Shown: positions 57,442-64,000 of the stretch, in pieces
Layout: every line of letters starts with the position of its first letter
How positions within the stretch are numbered: the first letter of the stretch is position 1
Origin: Polytrichum commune
Lineage: Eukaryota > Streptophyta > Polytrichopsida > Polytrichales > Polytrichaceae
DNA: 64,000 bases
NCBI GenBank assembly: GCA_950295325.1
Contig: OX485809.1
Span: forward strand, 37,763,081-37,827,080
Direction of reading: 5' to 3'
Program-made: the position numbers and the translations under genes
The notes under the pieces: model-generated
What the model saw: the letters and a program-made list of their open reading frames with translations, nothing else
Told to the model about the DNA's origin: nothing
The model's database searches: none

Positions 57442-57894
57442 TAATTAAGCCCCGGCCTTAAAACTAAGTCCCCTAACTAATTCCCTACCTAATCCCACTA
57501 ATTTCATTAAGTTCCCTAACTAATTTCCCTACCTAATTCCACTAATTCCCCTAAGTCCCCTCCTAAGTCCCACATTCTTCCAAGCTCTAAAAGCTCAAAA
57601 TCCTAGAGAGAGAGAGAGAGAAGGAAGAGAGGAAGGAAGAAGAGGAGAGGGCACCCAAGACCACAAACCCCTTAACCTTCTCCTACTTAGTAGGACCTTA
57701 TCCTATCCACTAAACCCTCACCCCCTAAACCAACAAGAACATGTTCTAAATCAACCATTTAAATCCAAGGCCCTTCCCCTTGCTTCATCAAACACTACTC
57801 ACTTAACCAAAACACTCCCTAATGCCACTAAGCTTCTAATTAACCACACGAAATAGGCTTAAGGCCTAAAACAATAAATCCACACCAAGCCTCA

Positions 57895-57908
57895 CTCTTT
57901 TTATACTT
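57895..57908 (-). promoter_or_regulatory. TATA-like box of the putative LTR
   Basis: Minus strand AGTATAAAAAGAGTG, about 1.2 kb before the putative LTR end; a plausible retrotransposon promoter. Confidence 0.35.
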
Positions 57909-57990
57909 TTGATTGTTTCAATAACAACTTCAAATGCAATTTTAAGTAAATTCTAAGCATAAAACAAATATGAGCAACCATTTTGGGCTC

Positions 57991-58264
57991 ATACGAGGTG
58001 AGGAAGATGATAATTCTAATCGACAAGGAGCTCCTAAGCCCATGATTATAGTTCTTATTGCCTGACTTCGTTCATAGTTCACTACTTTCATCCATTGAAG
58101 TACAATTTCTATCTGCATATCTCTAAAATGTTCACAGTGAAAATATTAACCTAAAATTTTGGCTCACAATAGCATTACTCTTTGTTTTTAAAACAAAATC
58201 CTAGAAGAGGCATATCATTTAAGAACAAAAATACTATTTCTCTAGGTTCTAAGAAGAATCCCCA
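57991..58264. other. Unassigned stretch
   Basis: AT-rich, no gene; the outer boundary of the LTR element could lie here. Confidence 0.25.
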
Positions 58265-58550
58265 TGGTCGTCATTGAGCATTGTTATCATATCACAACAA
58301 TTGATGACATGTGAATTGGATGGAACTAACACATTTGTTGTCAAGTTTTATCTCTAAACCTGAGGTCCCCCCTTTTTGCTACATCTACCTTTACTTTAGA
58401 TTTCTCAATAGCCTTTTTGCATGTACACACTAGAGGAAAACAATTCCTCTCCCATGAATGCTAATGCCTCAAATAATTCTCCTTGCTTATATGCTCACGT
58501 TGGTTCATATGTGGCATGAAAGTCCACCCCCCAAACATGGAACCAAGGTG
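58265..58550 (+). repeat. Dispersed repeat F, copy 4 (partial)
   Basis: Shares ATGTGAATTGGATG, the CAATAGCCTTTTTGCATG block and the final CATGAAAGTCCACCCCCC with copy 2. Confidence 0.5.
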
Positions 58551-58589
58551 GCAACATGCCATGAGCATATTTATATTTGTATTAACCAA

Positions 58590-58815
58590 CGTCGGGCACT
58601 CTAATGTGAATTTGAGCCCGTCGGCCCTACCCTGCTCAAGAATCCACTTGGGTGCAAGGTAGGCTCTTGCCTTGCTACCTATGTACCTACCTAGTTTTTT
58701 CCTCTGTCAAGTACAAAGAAGATTTCACAGCAGGAATCGAACGGCCAACCACTCCGTTCGAAGATGGGTACCTCTGCACTATCACCCAATGGTTCAGCGT
58801 CAGTTTGGACCATAG
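58590..58815 (-). mobile_element. SINE, tRNA-type, copy 3 (best-preserved promoter boxes)
   Basis: The minus strand has TAGTGCAGAGG (a perfect box A consensus TRGYNNANNNG), then GTTCGATTCC (perfect box B) about 32 nt later, then TGTGAAATCTTCTTTGTACT as in the other copies. It continues into a longer GC-rich 3' domain (AAGGCAAGAGCCTACC ... GGGCCGACGGGCTCAAATTC) instead of an A-tail. Fragments of this 3' domain occur at 23,085-23,195 and perhaps near 63,826. A CATGAGCA direct repeat at each side is a possible TSD. Confidence 0.75.
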
Positions 58816-59431
58816 CATGAGCAATAGGATAAAGTAGGACAATTTAATATTATATAAAAACACCAATCCCTTTTTATTCTTCTTCTTCTTCTCCTCCTCC
58901 TCCTCCTCAATGCGCTCCATAAATGCATTGTCACAAAGGCACTGTCACAGGTCATGAAGTGCTCACGAACAAGGACATGTGCATACACGCATACGTCATG
59001 TACACGTGGACATTGGAAGCATATGGACATGTGTAATTCATATGGATGGGTGCAACAACATGGGGTCCAAGCTAGTGCGAGACACCATTATTAGAAGAGA
59101 GTGCAAGCCAATATGGAAGGGAAAGGGAAGGGTGGGGTAAGCCAGTAACAACAACAAGTCACAGAGCGGCAACCTCCCAAAGCGTGGTCTATTACTGGTA
59201 GCCAGGTGAGCCACATCAGCAGGCAGGCCCATTAGTCCCTTTTAAGGGGGCTCTCCTTTGGCTCGCTTTTTGGCTGCGGCCCACGCAGGGCTCACCTGGC
59301 AGCTTGCTGCTGAACTCCCATATCCATCCTAGAGGCTGAGGACTGACGAGAGAACTCGTGGCTCACATTGCCCCGCCACACGCGTGCGTCTGTACCTCAC
59401 CTTCCCCCCCCCGGCCCCCCCCCCCCCTCCT
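58816..59431. other. GC-rich flank of the recombinase element
   Basis: Contains a CTT/CTC microsatellite (58,877-58,908), ACATG/GCATACAC-rich sequence, then a rise in GC with C homopolymers (59,405-59,427) immediately before the left inverted repeat. No gene recognised. Confidence 0.4.
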
Positions 59432-59458
59432 CGTTAAAGGACCGTATGTCCAATTCGG
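59432..59458 (+). repeat. Left terminal inverted repeat
   Basis: Begins CGTTAAAGGACCGTATGTC and ends AATTCGG. 26 of 27 bases match the reverse complement of 62,467-62,493. Confidence 0.9.
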
Positions 59459-60045
59459 CCAATTTTTGAGCCCTTTTTTTGGGTAGAATCGGCAGCTGAG
59501 GTGGACTGCCGATTCTGCCAGTCATAATCGGCCAGGCCTGCCGATTCGGTGATCGTATTTTGTAAACCGTATTCCGTATATCGTATATAAATGCCATTTG
59601 AATTTGACGAGCTTCCCGCGCATGAGACAGTACTACGTACCCGATGGAAATGTACTGACTGTAGGCTTTTCCTTTGATTGTTGATATTAATTGTGGTTTC
59701 CTTATGACTAGTGTTCACTCAATTCTTGTTGTGTGTTACACTGATGGTGAAGAAATGTCCAGTATACTCAGAACTCACGTTTACACAACATCAAATATAA
59801 GTGAGTGATTAATAAACAGAGTGTACCGTCTTGCAAATCGGTTCTTGGCAGCAAAATTGGTTCATTCAACGTTCACTTAGTATCCATCTCGTGTCATCAA
59901 TCATCAATCAAAACCAAAACCTCTAACAATGAAAGCATCCACCATCCAATCATGCGATCACAATTACTGAACTCAAAGAGGCTTCTCAATCCACAATTAC
60001 TGAACTCAAGGCTGCATGTAAAAACCTCGGCTGCTTCGAATCATT

Positions 60046-60205
60046 CACAGTTTGGAATCGTTCTTACTAAATCTATCACAGTTTTGAATCGTTCTCACTA
60101 AATCTATCAATGTTTTTTCACACAATCGATCTCACTTAGTTAATCACTGCTTCGAATCGATCTCACTAAATCTATCGATCACTGCTTCGAATCGTTATTA
60201 CTGGT
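60046..60205. repeat. Iterated ~32-bp motif 3' of the recombinase gene
   Basis: Four to five imperfect tandem units of the form TCACAGTTTTGAATCG.TCTCACTAAATCTA run up to and slightly into the 3' end of the coding frame. A direct repeat CACAATTACTGAACTCAA (near 59,959 and 59,992) precedes them. They could be protein-binding sites or simply tandem drift in a 3' untranslated region. Confidence 0.7.
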
Positions 60206-62340
60206 TCTTCAAAGAGTTAAAAAACGCTGATGCTGACGCTGCATCTGGAATACTCAGCTGAATGGTACAATTACTGATATTCCCATGGAATACGTTGCTA
60301 ACATTACCGATGTTGTTAACACGGGAAATTTCAACTGCCTGCTTCTTGGAAGTAATCAGAGCTTCAATCTCTTGCTGAACATCGGAATTAGACCACCAAT
60401 CGTCCTCCTCAATCATCCGCTTGCAGTTCACATCAGGTGCAGGAACAAGTTGAGCAATCATTGCACGATCCTGGGCGTTAACAATTTCGGATCCATCTCT
60501 AACATCACAGATCGAAGAAGAAACCGATGGTGAAGGCATAATCGACTGGGGTTGCTTATTCTGAGATTCGTAAAATCTTCGCCGCTCATAATTGAGAGCT
60601 TGATGCCAAAAGATATCACCACCGGTGCCAGACACCGCACTGGCTATATTCTGGAGAGCACGCATTTCTATTCCATCTTCGTCTGTATTGTAACGCATAT
60701 AACCTTCTCGAGAATTGTGACCAGTAAGCTTCATTCCTATTTCGGCTGGCACTCCCATAGCATTCAAGCGGCTAACAGTGGTAACTCGAGCAGTCTTATT
60801 GGAGAAGCATCCAACATCACAACCCGGAATGTCTTGCACCATCTGCTTGAGCCACTTTGAAATGCTTTTTATTCCAACTCGAGATTTGGAGTACCACTTC
60901 AAACACAGCCAAGGAGTAAAATCAGCGCATGAAGGAAAACGACCGATTCATATACCAAATCACCTACCGGTTAGGAAGAGAAAAAATCCTAGCGAACTGG
61001 ATCTACCAAACCACCGAACTGGATCTTAAAACAAAAAGCCAGAAACATGGAATTGAACTACTTACAACCCCAGGATCACGTAGGATGCCATCTATTGGTC
61101 GCAGGAACAACGGATGAGGCCCTGGTTCATTAGGAAGCCACTTAGGGAGGTGCGCAAAGTACGTATCAAAAGTAAGAACCACATCTGGCAGGTAGCACGT
61201 AACTGGACGCCGAAGTTTCTCAGGCTGACAATGCTTTAGATCAATCTTATGGTTCTTAGATGATCTCTCGTCAAACCGAACGAATATGCCAAAGCGATCT
61301 TCAGAAAACTCAAAGTCGATATCACACAGATTATACAATTTTTGTTGAGCTCTCACACAAAAATTCACACTAACATAGAAGGCTAGTCGGAGTTGACAAC
61401 CACGCCTGTCCGATTTGGACATAAAAGCCTGGGCCAAGATCGCAACATCTTGCTCAGGAGTGAGCGCTGCAGTAACCCTCCGCTTACGTCCTACACCGGC
61501 CATTCCAGAATGTCGTGCTGATGTAGTGCATGCAACACATGCTTTCATGAACCGAGGATCCTCCAAAATGTAAAACTCCTCCTCAGGTTTGGAAGTCTCC
61601 ACACTTCTCTGGCAACATCTGGCTCGGATGATTCGGCCAATCGCCCGCAGTAGTCCGACAAGCGTTTCACCAGGGTAGAGCTTCCCATCTCTACGTTGGA
61701 CTTGAAGAAAAAATGTTGACAATTGTTCGTTCAGTAAGGCGCATGAATTCTCGAACATGTCTTCAATAGTATCTTGGCTGGTAATGCCAGAAATGATCCG
61801 CCAGTCATTGAATCGATTACGAGCCCAATTGTCGAGATACGCAGACTTCCTGTGACCGCCCTTGGCAACTATATTAACCTCCTCCTTTTCAAGCTGCCTA
61901 AAACCTTTTCGAAGATACTCCAAAGCGGCATCAGAAGTTGGCTCAGGAACATCGACCAGATTCGCATCAGCTGCAGGCTCAGAAATCTCAAAAACGTCTG
62001 CCTCGCCTCCTAAGATATCAGCGACTTCAAGATAATCTTCCCCGTCAATGAGCCAAGCAGGATCCTCGCCAGGATCAATCTCTCTAACACCGTCAAGATC
62101 ACCAGAAATGCGCCAGAAACCACACGGATCATGTGAAACAGGCTTAGAAACAATAGTTTCTGTTGTTGGAAGCTCCTCCGTTGGTTTGCGAAGTAAACCG
62201 TTGTTCACACTCTCTGACTCCAAAATTAGAGATGTACTTGGCGATGCACCGCTGTCCCCCGCATCCAACGCCGAAATCACAGGTGTAATTGCCAAGGAAT
62301 TGGACACATCCTTCAACGGAACACGATCAATTGACGTCAT
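60198..62340 (-). CDS. Tyrosine recombinase of the Crypton/DUF3504 type (two exons)
   Basis: Exon 1 is 62,340-61,066 and exon 2 is 60,896-60,198. The intron (61,065-60,897, 169 bp) starts GTAAGT and ends AG, phase 0, joining DPGV to WYSKSRVG as in the family. Product about 657 residues (677 if the upstream ATG at 62,400 is used; I prefer MTSIDRV because the upstream residues look like leader). Residues 1-140 are acidic and unstructured. About 165-270 is a core-binding domain (YLDNWARNRFNDW, VQRRDGKLYPGETL). From 280 on is the catalytic domain: FCVRAQQ (Arg330), SSKNHK (Lys near 362), RRPV...LFLRPIDG, NKTAR (Lys459/Arg462, Lys at the usual His), LTGHNS (His485) and MRY (Tyr494, 9 residues after His). 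The C-terminal tail ends in ISNCTIQLSIP. All catalytic positions are filled and no stop interrupts either exon. Confidence 0.8.
60897..61065 (-). other. Intron of the tyrosine recombinase gene
   Basis: GTAAGT donor directly after codon 425 and TTTGAAG acceptor, 169 bp, phase 0. It contains in-frame stops in the continuing exon-1 frame. Removing it restores the collinear family order between LRPIDG and the K-x-x-R box. Confidence 0.75.
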
Positions 62341-62466
62341 TGCTGTCAATCGGCACAAAACAAGCAAAAAGAAATTGAAATGGACGTAAAACTGCTTCAC
62401 GGTGACGTCGATGAAAGTTCGGAGGAGGTATATGGTTTCCGTAGAGATACGGTCTCGACCGTATGT

Positions 62467-62493
62467 CCGAATTTGACATACGGTCCTTTAACG
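62467..62493 (-). repeat. Right terminal inverted repeat
   Basis: Reverse complement begins CGTTAAAGGACCGTATGTC. It overlaps a smaller hairpin, CCGTATGTC...GACATACGG (62,459-62,483). Confidence 0.9.
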
Positions 62494-62495
62494 CC

Positions 62496-62611
62496 AGAGA
62501 AGCTGCAGGGTAGTGCCGATTCGGCAGTATGGTTCGGCCAGCTGGCTCGCCCTACGGGCTCGCCAGTGACCTCACCATACTGCCGAATCGGCACTACCCT
62601 GCAGCTTCTCT
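62496..62611. repeat. Perfect 38-bp inverted repeat beside the element end
   Basis: The left arm 62,496-62,533 (starts AGAGAAGCTGCAGGGTAGTG) is exactly complementary to 62,574-62,611, with a 40-nt loop. Each arm contains TGCCGATTCGGCA, itself near-palindromic. The related motif CTGCCGATTC occurs inside the left end of the recombinase element (about 59,508 and 59,539). Confidence 0.95.
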
Positions 62612-63186
62612 AGTACGTTATGAGCTAGCCTCGCTCCCTCCCTCGCTCGCTGGCAGGCTCGCTGGCAGGCTCGCTGGCAGGCTCGCTCGCGCGCGGGCGG
62701 GCGGACGGGCGGAGGCGGCTGGCTGCTACCGCTCCTGCGGCGTATGTGCGTAGGAAGGTAGGTAGGAAGGAAGGTAGGTATATCGCCACCACGGCCACTA
62801 CGCCGGCTGCCGCTGCCAAGTGGCGGTTCCTGGTCTTCGTCAGACTTGCCAATCCCGGGGCTTCAAAAGGACAAGGCGACCAGCCCCAGCTCCACAGAAT
62901 CGCCCCCCTTCTGCGCAGACAGGACTCTGCCACGTGGCACCTTCTGTCAGGGGGCCATTTCCCCAAAACGCCACAAAGAGTCCCCATCCCCTCCCCCTTC
63001 CCCTCCTCCAACATTGTCAAGATAGATCAGTGATCGGGGAGATTTTTGGGCATAAGTTAATCGGTTGAGATCCTAGTGTTTGCATGTCCAACTGGTTACA
63101 TGTTGACATCTTTCGGTTTTCCTGTATTGATTTGGGGTATATTTCATATATTCCTCTAAAGTGATCGGTAATTCTCTTGAAGTCTT
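62612..63186. other. GC-rich stretch with CTCGCTGGCAGG triplication
   Basis: The 12-bp unit CTCGCTGGCAGG repeats three times (about 62,645-62,680), followed by CG-rich sequence and then a pyrimidine-rich block near 62,990. It looks like a GC-rich promoter or gene flank. Open frames on both strands are low complexity. No gene called. Confidence 0.35.
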
Positions 63187-63238
63187 GAGCTTTAACTGGT
63201 CATTTCTCAAACTCAACCGGTTCATTTGCAACTAATTG
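63187..63238. repeat. Single unit related to the 67-bp tandem repeat
   Basis: TTTAACTGGTCATTTCTCAA followed by ACTCAACCGGTTCATTTG matches the units at 49,105-49,355. Confidence 0.6.
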
Positions 63239-63270
63239 TTGGTTCTTCCCAATCATAGGTCAGATAGTTA

Positions 63271-63691
63271 GGGCCACTTCACACACGAGCCAAGAGCCAT
63301 GACCATGGAAATTGTGAGCCCCCGAAAGGGAAGTGTCCACATGCGGTCCCACGACACCCTCCAAAATTGTGTAGTGTGGTCACGGGCTCTTGAGTGTAGT
63401 GTGAAGTCATATGTGACCGGGTCCTCAACCAAATGCTATTTTGATGAATTTCTATTCGTGCGGGTCCTCGCACATGATCAAAATAGAATAAATCAATGGT
63501 TGTGAGCGTTCAAAGTGCCATGGTCTCCGGATGGTTTTGTGTTAGAGTTTACATCCGTCTTGCATTCACATGCCCTGTTGGTCCCTCAGGCGTAGTCTGA
63601 AGCAAACTTGGACTGGCTCTGCCTTTCCCACCAATGAGAGTGCTTGAACTGTAAGGGTCATGGGCTCTCAGTCTCATGTGTGAAGTGGCCC
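63271..63691. mobile_element. PIF/Harbinger-like MITE, copy 3
   Basis: The ends GGGCCACTTCACACACGAGC and (reverse complement) GGGCCACTTCACACATGAGA are flanked by TTA on each side (63,268-63,270 and 63,692-63,694). 421 bp, non-coding. The left end also resembles one end of the 28,811 element. Confidence 0.85.
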
Positions 63692-64000
63692 TTAGTGACC
63701 ACACTGGCACTAACGATTGAAATGATGAAGCCACAAATGGATGACAATACATATGTTCATCCAAAGTGAGCATAAGCATCCAAGAAGAAAAGAAAAGAAA
63801 AATTACGCCCGTAACTAAATATCGGCGTGAATATGAGCCCGTTGGTCTTATGTTGATCATGGTCTCCTGTGATGCGACAAGAGATTTATGCCTCCGTTAG
63901 GAGGTGGGCTCTTGGTAGGTGTAATATTTAATCCAATTTCATTGTGGTGGGGGGACCGGTGTTTGTTTGTTATCTAGTTTTCCTTTGTTTAGGATTAGGT
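63692..64000. other. Unassigned end of window
   Basis: Around 63,826-63,850 GTGAATATGAGCCCGTTGGTC resembles the 3' domain of SINE copy 3, a possible fragment. Otherwise nothing recognised. Confidence 0.3.

Larger units (their letters stand above)
55329..57990 (-). mobile_element. 5' portion of an LTR retrotransposon (LTR, PBS, leader, gag start)
   Basis: Read on the minus strand: a putative LTR (about 57,990 to 56,691, ending ...CA), a 4-base gap, a primer-binding-site-like TGGTGCGTCTGCTGGGA (56,686-56,670), an 820-bp leader, and an open frame starting at 55,847. The TGG-started site immediately after a CA end and the comparison with plant gypsy primer sites of similar form support the call. 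The element is cut off after about 173 codons, and the 3' half with its second LTR is not in this region. Confidence 0.5.
59432..62493 (-). mobile_element. Tyrosine-recombinase (Crypton-like) element with terminal inverted repeats
   Basis: A 3.06-kb unit bounded by 27-bp inverted repeats (59,432-59,458 and 62,467-62,493; outer sequence CGTTAAAGGACCGTATGTC, one mismatch at base 20). It contains one gene on the minus strand, a tyrosine recombinase with one intron, and nothing else. No target-site duplication is visible, as expected if a tyrosine recombinase integrates by conservative recombination. CGTAT/ATACG half-sites cluster just inside both ends (59,554-59,588; 62,440-62,484). Cryptons are normally described without terminal inverted repeats. 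Confidence 0.7.

Noticed and set aside
58740-58760. A possible tRNA gene at the perfect box B near 58,740
   Set aside because: The boxes sit in a repeated element with a shared non-tRNA body, and no acceptor stem closes; it is a SINE head.
62048-62389. 113-codon plus-strand frame opposite the recombinase N-terminus
   Set aside because: The minus strand gives a 465-codon frame continuous with the recombinase domain; this is its shadow.
62625-63020. 131-codon minus-strand frame in the GC-rich flank
   Set aside because: Long open frames are expected by chance in GC-rich DNA, and the translation is a repeat of the 12-bp CTCGCTGGCAGG unit (SEPASEPASEPA).

Overview
This is repeat-dominated nuclear DNA of a eukaryote, most likely a green-plant (streptophyte) lineage with a large genome. 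The evidence is an AT-rich background, an interstitial TTTAGGG-type tract near 7,911, many microsatellites, and a crowd of nested transposons of plant-like types: PIF/Harbinger-like MITEs, a Tc1/mariner-Pogo-like pair, a tRNA-type SINE, Ty3/gypsy and LINE remnants. I see no bacterial operons, rRNA or genuine tRNA genes and no recognisable host gene. I cannot name the species.

Layout. 1-2,484: CT/GA-rich, relatively GC-rich DNA with a TIR element (1,541-1,930), perhaps gene-flanking. 2,493-9,350: small transposons (414-bp TIR element with 8-bp TSD, MITE family A, Pogo-like copy 1, PIF-like MITE, SINE copy 1) and a duplicated host repeat whose two copies carry different insertions. 9,350-24,420: mostly featureless AT-rich DNA with a LINE 3' remnant, a foldback element, more family-A and PIF-like MITEs and Pogo-like copy 2. 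28,800-30,700: a TIR element flanked by 18-bp direct repeats and a 193-bp tandem repeat. 34,200-44,240: a decayed Ty3/gypsy element split by a decayed LINE. That LINE has a reverse transcriptase, an RNase H, a CCHC motif and an R2-type restriction-like endonuclease, in that order. 44,240-54,400: mostly anonymous, with minisatellites, SINE copy 2 and a nested MITE. 55,329-57,990: 5' part of an LTR retrotransposon on the minus strand with a 47-bp minisatellite. 58,590-58,815: SINE copy 3.

The most interesting locus is 59,432-62,493: an apparently intact, one-intron tyrosine recombinase gene of the Crypton/DUF3504 type on the minus strand, about 657 residues, enclosed by 27-bp inverted repeats that differ at one base. 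Cryptons are generally described as lacking terminal inverted repeats. A perfect 38-bp inverted repeat lies directly outside the right end, and an iterated motif of about 32 bp lies just 3' of the gene. I see no target-site duplication. This makes a candidate tyrosine-recombinase transposon with inverted termini.

Almost all other coding traces are broken retroelement domains. The recombinase gene is the only reading frame I would call plausibly functional.
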